Shown here piece by piece: positions 1 through 5,143 of a DNA stretch of 5,645 nucleotides. The stretch comes from Desulfurococcales archaeon (GTDB lineage Archaea; Thermoproteota; Thermoprotei_A; CAZTBM01; SZUA-1508). The translations under genes were made by a program, and so were the position numbers. The notes beneath the pieces were generated by a model, which was given only the letters and a program-made list of their open reading frames with translations, made no database searches and was not told the origin of the DNA. Every line of letters starts with the position of its first letter. Position 1 is the stretch's first letter. The DNA is taken from assembly GCA_015661855.1 (NCBI GenBank), contig DQVH01000117.1, positions 1-5,645 on the forward strand. The letters are read 5' to 3'.

Positions 1-561
1 AAGGAAGTTAATGTACCTGTAGGTATAACGGTAATACATAATGGTGGTAGAGTTGCACTAGGTATAGCTAAAGCTGCAGGTGCTAAGTTTATTAGAGTAT
101 GTTTGTACACTGGAGCAGCAGTATGGGATACTGGAGAGTTTGACCACGGTAATGCAGCAGACCTTATGAGACTTAGAAAACTACTACACGCTTGGGATAT
201 AAAGTTCTTTGCCGACATAGTTAAGAAGCACTCAGTTGTATTCCCAGGTATAGATCTTAAAACCCATGCTACGTGGACAGACTTCTATATGGCTGATGCA
301 ATAATAGTTACAGGGTCTATGACCGGTGAACCACCATCACCAAGCGATGTGAAGACGGTTAAGGAGGTTGTTGGTGAAACACCAGTAATAATTGGTAGTG
401 GATTGAATCCTCAAAACGCTAAAGAGCTATTAAAATATGCTGATGGAGCAATTGTAGGAACATACTTCAAATACCATGGTATAACACAAAACCCCGTCGA
501 CCCCGAGAGAGTTAGAAAGCTTATGTCTGTAGTTAAGGAGTTGAGGCGTACTAAGAGTTGA
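1..561 (+). CDS. BtpA/SgcQ-family TIM-barrel protein, 3' part (5' end outside window)
   Basis: The frame is open from base 1, so the gene begins upstream; 186 codons plus TGA are present, against roughly 260-280 residues usual for the family. A TTG at 103 lies inside conserved sequence and is not the start. Seen: an early VIHNGG..ALGIAKAAGAKFIRV segment, a TGAAVWDTGEFDHG loop, FADIVKKH, a IIVTGSMTGEPP strand-loop, PVIIGSGLNPQNA and DGAIVGTYFK near the C-terminus, then NPVDPERV. These are the landmarks of the BtpA/SgcQ family (COG0434), and the last two resemble the phosphate-binding loops of TIM-barrel enzymes. The family was named for a cyanobacterial photosystem I biogenesis factor, a role that cannot apply in a non-photosynthetic archaeon; its reaction is not firmly known. 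The stop overlaps the start of the PfkB kinase gene, so both are probably co-transcribed and coupled, suggesting a phosphorylated sugar or nucleoside substrate (inference). Expected to be cytoplasmic: no signal or membrane segment is visible. Confidence 0.88.
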   Translation, partial: KEVNVPVGITVIHNGGRVALGIAKAAGAKFIRVCLYTGAAVWDTGEFDHGNAADLMRLRKLLHAWDIKFFADIVKKHSVVFPGIDLKTHATWTDFYMADAIIVTGSMTGEPPSPSDVKTVKEVVGETPVIIGSGLNPQNAKELLKYADGAIVGTYFKYHGITQNPVDPERVRKLMSVVKELRRTKS

Positions 562-1526
562 CTAAGCATAAACAAGGGTTAATAGTAGTCTATGGAGATA
601 TAAACATAGATATAGTGTTTTACGTTAATAAACTACCTAAAGGCGATATAGCTGTTTCAGCTAAGTCTATGAGGATAGCTCATGGAGGTGTAGGCGGTAA
701 TATAGCTGTAGCTCTCTCAAGACTAGGATTAAATGTTGAACTTGTAGGTGCTATTGGCTGCGATATTTTAGGTAGTGAAGCACTATCAACACTTAAAAGT
801 GAAAATGTAGGTGTAAGATTTGTTGATAGAGTTTCTGAAGAGTCTACAGGTGTAATGGTCGTAATAGTACTACCTGACGGCTCTAGAACTATTATAGGCT
901 ATAGAGGTGCTAACAGTCTAGCAAACCCAGATAAACTTATAGGGGAACTCAACAATCCAGTAGCACACGTACATATATCAGGCTATATGGCGTTAAACAG
1001 TAATGGCTTAGAGAACATAATTAAACTAGCTAGGTGGGGTAAAAGGTTAAATGCAACAGTAAGTTTAGATCTTGAAGGTATAGCTTTAGAAAAACCACAT
1101 GTAATAAGTAAGCTTAAAGGCCTTATAGATTACGTGTTTCTCAATAGAGATGAACTAAACCACATAGTAAGTGTAGGTGATGTAAGGGAGGGAGCTAAAA
1201 CAGTATATGAAGCTATGGAGTTAAAAGCATTATTCCTAAAAATGGGGGCTAGAGGCTCAATAGTAGTAACAGATGATAGAGTGTTAGAGGTTAAACCATT
1301 TAAAGTAAAAGCTATAGATACTACTGGAGCAGGTGATGCATTTAACGCTGGAGTCATATACGGTTTAATATTAAACCTTAAACCATGGGAAGCAGCTATT
1401 CTAGGTAACGCTATGGGTGCATATGCGTGTACAGGTTATGGTGCAAGACATACACCTAAAAATGTAGGTGAACTAGTAAGTCTATTCCCAACATTGAAAA
1501 AGATATTAGGTAGAGTAGAAAAATAA
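558..1526 (+). CDS. PfkB/ribokinase-family carbohydrate or nucleoside kinase
   Basis: Complete 322-residue protein of typical PfkB length, expected to transfer phosphate from ATP to a sugar or nucleoside hydroxyl in the cytoplasm. The N-terminal G13-D14-I15-N16-I17-D18 matches the GxxNxD substrate-binding start of ribokinases. G43-G44-V45-G46-G47-N48 followed by A50..L53-R55-L56-G57 is PfkB signature 1. N196-R-D-E199 is the NxxE motif linked to Mg/phosphate. D254-T-T-G-A-G-D260-A-F is signature 2, forming the anion hole with D260 as the presumed catalytic base. Start: TTG at 558 is the only candidate, because an in-frame TAA lies at 552 and no other initiation codon precedes the GDINID motif. 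The TTGA overlap with the upstream TGA and a GAGG at 543-546 support translational coupling to the BtpA-family gene. Substrate cannot be read from the sequence; ribokinase, adenosine/nucleoside kinase and ketosugar kinase all remain possible. No obvious T-tract terminator follows. Confidence 0.93.
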   Translation: MTKHKQGLIVVYGDINIDIVFYVNKLPKGDIAVSAKSMRIAHGGVGGNIAVALSRLGLNVELVGAIGCDILGSEALSTLKSENVGVRFVDRVSEESTGVMVVIVLPDGSRTIIGYRGANSLANPDKLIGELNNPVAHVHISGYMALNSNGLENIIKLARWGKRLNATVSLDLEGIALEKPHVISKLKGLIDYVFLNRDELNHIVSVGDVREGAKTVYEAMELKALFLKMGARGSIVVTDDRVLEVKPFKVKAIDTTGAGDAFNAGVIYGLILNLKPWEAAILGNAMGAYACTGYGARHTPKNVGELVSLFPTLKKILGRVEK

Positions 1527-1550
1527 AATAGATTAAGCGGGAAAACCAGC

Positions 1551-1565
1551 ACTCTATACAGTCTA
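1551..1565. repeat. Copy A of a 15-bp motif shared with 5017-5031
   Basis: The sequence ACTCTATACAGTCTA occurs here between the PfkB gene and the next promoter. It matches the 15 bases at 5017-5031 with a single T/C difference. Both copies are intergenic. Flanking bases do not align further, so this is a short motif rather than a long repeat. It could be a shared regulator site or coincidence. Confidence 0.35.
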
Positions 1566-1621
1566 ATCTCCTATGGAATTAATTTAGGTAGCGTAAACAC
1601 CTCCATCACTAAATATACTGT

Positions 1622-1648
1622 TACATTATAAGTTTAAATAGGATGGAG
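1622..1648 (+). promoter_or_regulatory. Putative archaeal promoter (TATA-like) and RBS upstream of the small ORF / retropepsin-like gene
   Basis: ACATTATAAGTTTAAATAGG holds two overlapping TATA-like boxes, TTATAA at 1625-1630 and TTTAAATA at 1633-1640. With the usual archaeal spacing of about 26 bases, transcription would begin near 1654 or 1663. The first would give an almost leaderless transcript for the small ORF at 1654; the second a leader of about 110 bases before the ATG at 1775. GGAG at 1645-1648 could serve as a Shine-Dalgarno only if transcription starts further upstream. Inferred from composition and position only. Confidence 0.5.
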
Positions 1649-1653
1649 TAGTA

Positions 1654-1785
1654 GTGTTGCATGGTGGTTTCTTATTGGGTAAGTTTGGTAAATTTATTCC
1701 ATTAAGTGTTTGGAGGACTAAGTATGTTTTAAAGAGGTTTGGTAAATTCCATAAGGTTAGGGAGAGATTCTATAATGGTTGTTAG
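1654..1785 (+). CDS. Possible 43-codon basic small protein overlapping the next gene
   Basis: An open frame runs from GTG 1654 (or TTG 1657) to TAG 1783-1785 after an in-frame TAG at 1639. It would encode about 43 residues: a Gly/Phe-rich start (HGGFLLGKFGKFIPL), then a strongly basic, aromatic, probably helical part (SVWRTKYVLKRFGKF, then HKVRERFYNGC). It has many Lys/Arg and few acidic residues, as in a small nucleic-acid-binding or ribosome-associated protein, but I recognise no family. It follows a TATA-like region with GGAG at 1645-1648, and its 3' end overlaps the ATG at 1775 of the retropepsin-like gene by 11 bases, a geometry compatible with coupled translation. The reading frame uses GGT, AAG, AGG and TTT codons like its neighbours. 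It could equally be a chance ORF in a leader or the remnant of a longer gene; 43 codons without a stop in AT-rich DNA is suggestive, not proof. Confidence 0.35.
   Translation: MLHGGFLLGKFGKFIPLSVWRTKYVLKRFGKFHKVRERFYNGC
1761..1766 (+). promoter_or_regulatory. Ribosome binding site fixing the start of the retropepsin-like gene at 1775
   Basis: GGAGAG lies 8 bases before ATG 1775. An in-frame TTG at 1739 would add 12 residues (through SIRLGRDSI), but it lacks a comparable purine-rich site at proper spacing, and the fold begins with the beta-strand right after the ATG. ATG 1775 is therefore preferred. Confidence 0.6.
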
Positions 1786-2191
1786 AGTTGTAGTTGAAAT
1801 TAAACGTGGAGATAAGGTTATTGAGAGTTCAGCACTCGTTAATAGCGGTTATGAAGCTGAAGAACCTGAACTCCACATACCCATAGCTCTCGCTAGAACT
1901 CTAGGTTTTAATCTTGAAAGTCTTAGAGGTGAACGTTATAGGGTTGTAGGAGCTGAAGTTACAACGTATATTTTAGGTAATGTACTAGTTAGAGTTAAAA
2001 CCGAAGATAGAAGTACAGAGTGGATTAATGCAAAAGCAGTTACAGTTCCAGGAGAGTATGAGGTAATTCTAAGTGATGCATTAACTGAACAGCTAGGTAT
2101 AGAAATAGTTAAACCTAAGAAGGGTTTATGGAGATTCTCAGGAGAAACAAAAACTAGAGAAAGTGCTAAAGTGAAGTACTGGATTAACTAA
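1775..2191 (+). CDS. Retropepsin-like (clan AA aspartic protease fold) protein with Asn replacing the catalytic Asp
   Basis: 138 residues from ATG 1775. The start MVVRVVVEIKRGDKVIESSALVNSGYEAEEPELHIPIALARTLGF follows the clan AA pattern: a beta-hairpin ending in a hydrophobic-hydrophobic-Asp-Thr/Ser-Gly turn, then a segment ending in a helix with LARxLGF. Here the turn is L21-V22-N23-S24-G25, so the position of the catalytic Asp is Asn (codon AAT at 1841-1843). A flap-like RVVGAEVTTYILG segment and a closing VILSDALTEQLGIEIVKPKKGLW match the second half of a retropepsin monomer, which works as a homodimer. Without Asp it may be a non-proteolytic binding or scaffold protein, or the fold call may be wrong. 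No signal peptide or membrane segment; probably cytoplasmic. It overlaps a possible small basic ORF upstream and converges on the PHP surface protein gene. Fold call is from motif resemblance; substrate and partner unknown. The call as a real gene is firm; the family call is moderate. Confidence 0.75.
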   Translation: MVVRVVVEIKRGDKVIESSALVNSGYEAEEPELHIPIALARTLGFNLESLRGERYRVVGAEVTTYILGNVLVRVKTEDRSTEWINAKAVTVPGEYEVILSDALTEQLGIEIVKPKKGLWRFSGETKTRESAKVKYWIN

Positions 2192-2243
2192 AATAGTAAC
2201 ACCTATAGTAAATAGGAGAGCTCTTGATGTATTGAGGGTAACA

Positions 2244-2252
2244 TTATAAATA
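2244..2252 (+). promoter_or_regulatory. TATA-like box in the convergent gap
   Basis: TTATAAATA lies downstream of the retropepsin-like gene, within ACATTATAAATAGAG, which resembles the promoter-like ACATTATAAG at 1622-1631. Transcription would start near 2274 and run antisense into the 3' end of the PHP gene. The only ORF just downstream is 19 codons (2285-2344) and is not convincing. Could be a chance AT-rich match. Confidence 0.25.
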
Positions 2253-2287
2253 GAGTATACTATGTACTAGGATGTTGTAATCTTATG

Positions 2288-2302
2288 GAGGAAGAAAAAG
2301 AG
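2288..2302 (-). terminator. T-tract terminator for the PHP surface protein gene
   Basis: On the minus strand, about 20 bases past the stop codon at 2322-2324, the transcript would read CTCTTTTTCTTCCTC, a pyrimidine run with five consecutive Ts (plus-strand AAAAA at 2295-2299). Such T-rich stretches end transcription in archaea without a hairpin. Confidence 0.5.
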
Positions 2303-2338
2303 TTTATATTTGTTATGTGTTTTAGCTTATTCTTTTTC
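2302..2338 (+). terminator. T-rich terminator region for the plus-strand retropepsin-like transcript
   Basis: The plus strand is rich in T tracts here (TTTATATTT, GTTTTAG, then five Ts at 2333-2337), about 110-145 bases after the stop of the retropepsin-like gene and overlapping the 3' end of the convergent gene. This is consistent with archaeal oligo-T termination. Part of the T richness also comes from the Lys/Arg codons of the opposite-strand protein tail. Confidence 0.35.
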
Positions 2339-4967
2339 GTGTGAGAACCGTATATGCTAGTGCTGCTCCTACCACTAGTGCTACTATTGCTAATGCTGCT
2401 ACTATATCCCATCTAACTTTTTCAACCTCTACTTGTACTGTTGTTGTTATAGTTTTAGTTGTAGTTTCTGTTAGTTTTGTAGTTACAGTTTCTGTTTTCG
2501 TTATTGTCTCTGTAGTCGTTTCTGTCTTTGTAGTTGTAACTGTTCTTAACTGGGTTACTGTTTCTACTGTTCTTACTGTTCTCGTTTTCGTTATGGTTTC
2601 TGTTTTTGTTACTGTTACTACTGGTTTTACAATGTTCATACTCACCCATATCGGGTTTGTTATTGCTAGATCGTTATCCGAGTCCCACACCATTACTGAT
2701 ATCCATGAGAATGTGTTGCCTCCTAGGAGTTTTCTAGCTGGAATATTTAGTGTATAGGTTATCTCCATTGGCTTATCTGGGAACCTTAAGTCTACTAGTC
2801 TTACACCTCTACTAACTATAATCATTCTCTGAACTCCATCAACAGCGAAAACCCTTATATTGATAGTTATATTGCCTTTACCATTAGTAGCTATTGTTGT
2901 TCCAGGTATTGGGTTAGTGAATATTAGGGGTCCATATGTTATAAATGAGTGTCCATTCTTTTCAGCATATGCGAATGCTTCTGGTGTTGGCTCTCCAGGT
3001 ATGTATGCGTATACTCTAGGACTTCCAGTGTATGGTGTTGCCCATACATCGTGAACATCTGATCCCGCTGATAGATAGTATTTTAACCCTAAATTCCATA
3101 ACTCCCACATTTTAGTTAGTGTTTTATTATCTGTTCGATCCCATTTACCATTAATTTCAGCTACATCCCAGTCTTCACAGTATCCTCCAGGTATCTCATT
3201 TCTCTCTTGAGACCTAAAGTAACCTGATGTAGTGTATGGGTGGTTTACACGTATAACTATAGCTCCCGCCTCTCTAGCAGCCTTAAATATTTCTCTAGCT
3301 GTCCCCCTATACAGTATATCTTTACCTAGTGGTATTGGGTATGGGTTGAAGTGACCCCATGGTGGACTTACTTCAACACTTGGTATAAACGGCATATTTC
3401 TTAGTTTAGCCCATTTAGCTATTTCGTAGTGTCTGGCAACACTATCATGATCGCTAACAAATACAAAGTCTAATGCTGCAGCAGACTGAGCTAAAACTAG
3501 GTATTTCGGTGGTGTTCTACCGTCCAGTATGTCTGAGTGGTGGTGTAAGTCAGCACAGTACCAGCCTAGCTTTCTCGGCTCTATAAGTATATCTATGGTT
3601 ACATTGAATCTAACTATGCTATTAGGTTTAATGGTTACATCCTTTAATACAACAGGTTTAGATATAAAGCCACCACCATGGCTTACTATTAGAGTGTATG
3701 TCCCGGGAGCTAGAGTAAACTCTGCTACACCTATATTTTCAAAGTCTGTGTATACTGTAGGTACTCTTAGATAGTATACTATTATTTCTGGGCCTCCACG
3801 TATTAGTATTTTAGCGTCAACTGGTTTACCACCACTCTTAACAACTTTAACTACTACTTTACCTGGTGGTGTTACATCCTTAAAGTCTACTGATACTCTG
3901 GTATCAGCTTTAACGTTTACTGTAGTTTTAGAGCTTGGACCATAACCTTTAGCTATTGCGTATAGGGTATATGTTCCTGGTGGTAGTTTAACTTCGTATA
4001 CTCCATTAGAGCCTACAACCCAACAGTATGGTTTACCATCCTTTTCAACAATAACTATAGGCTTCTCTACAATCTCTCCATTAACTGTTTTAACTGTACC
4101 TGAGATAACACCATAACTTAAACCTTTAAGCTCTATTATAGTCTCAAGTACTTTACCTGTTGAACCTATAGGTACAAATATCATGTACCCTTCAAATACT
4201 TCTGTTTCACCAGGCTCTAGTACGTGAATTGTTAGTGGGTCAACCCAGCTTATTGATGTTGATAGATGGGTAAAGTATGGTGCCCAAAAGCCTATTACAA
4301 AGTCTTCATGGTATCCTGAAACCCAGTCATCGATTACTCCAGCCTCCTCTAGTGGTTTCGGTTTATATTGTCTACCCGTACCAAAACCTGGTGTAAATGT
4401 CCAGCCACGTTCAAATGAGATAGCGTAGCCTGATACTAGTTTAACTGGTTTATCACCTTCATTAGTTAGTTTAGTTTTAACGTATAAGTAGTTCTTACCA
4501 GCTTCAAGTATGTATATTGTCTCCATTCTTACGTTTCCCCAGTATCCAGTAACCCTGATAACACCTCTCTCTGTAGTATTTTCAACAATCTCAAATGATA
4601 CTATTTTAGCCCATCTACCCCACCCATTCACTAGGAAACTAAATTGTGCTAGAACGTCGACATCAGGTTTACCATTAACTACTACTGCTGCATCTATAAT
4701 GTTTCCTGTAGGAACACCCCATGGTGGTGGTGTTCCTATACCAAAACTTACAGCTAAATACTCGTTCATTAAAGTTACATCTTCTACTGATGTAGCTTCA
4801 GCATCTAAAATGGGTGAAGGCCCTTTAATTATCTTAACACCACTACTACTAACATTGATAGTAGCAGATACAATATTGAATGCTAGTAATGCTATCAAGC
4901 TAACAGCTATAGTAATTACAAGCAGTAGTGATGAAGCTTTAACAATACTCTTACAAAGCTTAAACAT
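2322..4967 (-). CDS. Secreted, membrane-tethered PHP-domain (CehA/McbA-type) metallohydrolase with Thr-rich stalk
   Basis: 881 residues, expected outside the cytoplasmic membrane. Order: signal peptide (basic start, hydrophobic 11-33, likely cut near A35); beta-rich region about 36-285, not assigned; two carboxypeptidase-regulatory-like beta-sandwiches, about 288-362 (LPPGTYTLYAIAKGY) and 370-460 (LAPGTYTLIVSHGGG); PHP domain about 469-690; beta region about 690-780; Thr-rich stalk about 781-845; transmembrane helix about 855-875; cytoplasmic TRKRIS tail. PHP ligands are intact: H475/H477 in DLHHHSD, D506-H507-D508 in SDHDS, E532 with G538-H539-F540-N541, H576 in NHPY, and D637/H639 in GSDVHD. 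This predicts a metal-dependent phosphoesterase or related hydrolase; the CehA/McbA label reflects relatives including a carbaryl hydrolase, and the natural substrate is unknown. Several N-x-S/T sequons (from N38) suggest glycosylation. ATG 4967 has a GGTGGG site 6 bases upstream. It is transcribed away from the permease-like gene. Confidence 0.9.
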   Translation of the reverse strand: MFKLCKSIVKASSLLLVITIAVSLIALLAFNIVSATINVSSSGVKIIKGPSPILDAEATSVEDVTLMNEYLAVSFGIGTPPPWGVPTGNIIDAAVVVNGKPDVDVLAQFSFLVNGWGRWAKIVSFEIVENTTERGVIRVTGYWGNVRMETIYILEAGKNYLYVKTKLTNEGDKPVKLVSGYAISFERGWTFTPGFGTGRQYKPKPLEEAGVIDDWVSGYHEDFVIGFWAPYFTHLSTSISWVDPLTIHVLEPGETEVFEGYMIFVPIGSTGKVLETIIELKGLSYGVISGTVKTVNGEIVEKPIVIVEKDGKPYCWVVGSNGVYEVKLPPGTYTLYAIAKGYGPSSKTTVNVKADTRVSVDFKDVTPPGKVVVKVVKSGGKPVDAKILIRGGPEIIVYYLRVPTVYTDFENIGVAEFTLAPGTYTLIVSHGGGFISKPVVLKDVTIKPNSIVRFNVTIDILIEPRKLGWYCADLHHHSDILDGRTPPKYLVLAQSAAALDFVFVSDHDSVARHYEIAKWAKLRNMPFIPSVEVSPPWGHFNPYPIPLGKDILYRGTAREIFKAAREAGAIVIRVNHPYTTSGYFRSQERNEIPGGYCEDWDVAEINGKWDRTDNKTLTKMWELWNLGLKYYLSAGSDVHDVWATPYTGSPRVYAYIPGEPTPEAFAYAEKNGHSFITYGPLIFTNPIPGTTIATNGKGNITINIRVFAVDGVQRMIIVSRGVRLVDLRFPDKPMEITYTLNIPARKLLGGNTFSWISVMVWDSDNDLAITNPIWVSMNIVKPVVTVTKTETITKTRTVRTVETVTQLRTVTTTKTETTTETITKTETVTTKLTETTTKTITTTVQVEVEKVRWDIVAALAIVALVVGAALAYTVLTRKRIS
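2433..2615 (-). repeat. Degenerate coding repeat for the Thr/Lys/Glu/Val-rich stalk
   Basis: Residues about 785-845 of the surface protein are short alternations such as TVTKTE, TITKTR, TTTKTE, TITKTE and TTTKTI. The plus strand shows matching imperfect units such as GTTACTGTTTCT and GTTTTCGTTAT. Over 60 residues consist mostly of Thr with Lys, Glu, Val and Ile. This is typical of extended, probably O-glycosylated stalks that lift archaeal surface enzymes off the membrane through the S-layer. Other frames through this region stay open only because of the repeat. Confidence 0.8.
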
Positions 4968-4973
4968 TACATT

Positions 4974-4979
4974 CCCACC
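4974..4979 (-). promoter_or_regulatory. Ribosome binding site of the PHP surface protein gene
   Basis: The minus strand reads GGTGGG six bases before ATG 4967, close to the archaeal consensus GGAGGTG. Another ATG at 4972-4970 is out of frame. The site therefore fixes the start at 4967 and implies a leadered transcript. Confidence 0.6.
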
Positions 4980-5016
4980 ACGGTAACGAGTAGGAATCCA
5001 TTTAGTAAAGAATCTT

Positions 5017-5031
5017 ACTCTACACAGTCTA
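5017..5031. repeat. Copy B of the 15-bp motif shared with 1551-1565
   Basis: ACTCTACACAGTCTA, one mismatch from copy A. It lies about 50 bases upstream of the PHP gene start, where a transcript from the TTTTAA-like box at 5041-5049 (minus strand) would begin, so it could be an initiator or regulator site. Chance similarity is not excluded. Confidence 0.35.
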
Positions 5032-5040
5032 GTTAGGGAA

Positions 5041-5072
5041 GGTTAAAAGCGTAGTAAGAACATATATTATAG
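5041..5072 (-). promoter_or_regulatory. Candidate promoter of the PHP surface protein gene
   Basis: Read on the minus strand, this stretch holds TATAATATAT (centred near 5066) and CTTTTAACC (5049-5041). With about 26 bases to the start of transcription these predict leaders of roughly 70 or 50 bases, both able to include the GGTGGG site. Which box is used cannot be decided by eye. Confidence 0.4.
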
Positions 5073-5097
5073 TATTCAAGCTTGTACTAAGGTAATG

Positions 5098-5103
5098 TTT
5101 ATA
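5098..5103 (+). promoter_or_regulatory. Candidate TATA box of the permease-like gene
   Basis: TTTATA lies about 43 bases before the TTG start at 5144. A transcript from it would begin near 5127 with a leader of some 17 bases containing TGTGGT (5133-5138), a weak ribosome binding site. A second AT-rich box at 5120-5127 would give a nearly leaderless transcript instead. Confidence 0.4.
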
Positions 5104-5117
5104 CCCAGTTTTCATAG

Positions 5118-5129
5118 TTCTATATAGAA
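5118..5129. promoter_or_regulatory. 12-bp perfect palindrome TTCTATATAGAA, possible operator
   Basis: TTCTATATAGAA is its own reverse complement. It falls between the candidate TATA box at 5098 and the TTG at 5144, over the predicted start of transcription, where archaeal repressors of the Lrs14/MarR/winged-helix kind often bind. Its ATATAT core could instead be an alternative TATA box. Confidence 0.35.
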
Positions 5130-5143
5130 TAGTGTGGTAGTAC

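Noticed and set aside
103..561. TTG at 103 as the start of the BtpA-like gene
   Set aside because: The frame is open to base 1 and the residues before 103 (VPVGITVIHNGG, then AKAAGAKFIRVC) are conserved family sequence, so the gene starts upstream of the window.
1130..1357. 75-residue minus-strand ORF inside the PfkB gene
   Set aside because: Antisense shadow of a strongly conserved coding region; low-complexity Ser/Thr/Asn product with no promoter or motif.
1527..1653. Possible tRNA or C/D-box RNA in the gap after the PfkB gene
   Set aside because: No cloverleaf arms, no TTCRANNC T-loop and no paired RUGAUGA/CUGA boxes could be found.
2285..2344. 19-codon ORF MEEEKEFIFVMCFSLFFFV
   Set aside because: Its purine-rich start is better explained as the complement of the minus-strand T-tract terminator, and its T-rich remainder as the convergent terminator zone; no RBS.
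2455..2649. 64-residue minus-strand Asn/Lys/Ser-rich ORF
   Set aside because: A shifted frame of the stalk repeat in the same strand; the repeat unit avoids stops in this frame too. No RBS or family resemblance.
2341..2757. 138-residue plus-strand ORF of Val/Ser/Thr repeats
   Set aside because: It is the antisense of the Thr-rich stalk; the repetitive composition keeps the frame open. It looks like a membrane protein only because the complement of Thr/Lys/Glu codons reads as Val, Phe and Ser.
2860..3774. Plus-strand ORFs at 2860-3054 and 3529-3774
   Set aside because: Antisense to the PHP domain and flanking beta regions, which carry all expected motifs in the minus-strand frame.
4510..4986. 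158-residue plus-strand ORF with hydrophobic stretches
   Set aside because: Antisense to the signal peptide and N-terminal domain of the PHP protein; hydrophobicity mirrors the signal peptide codons, and it extends over the RBS of the real gene.
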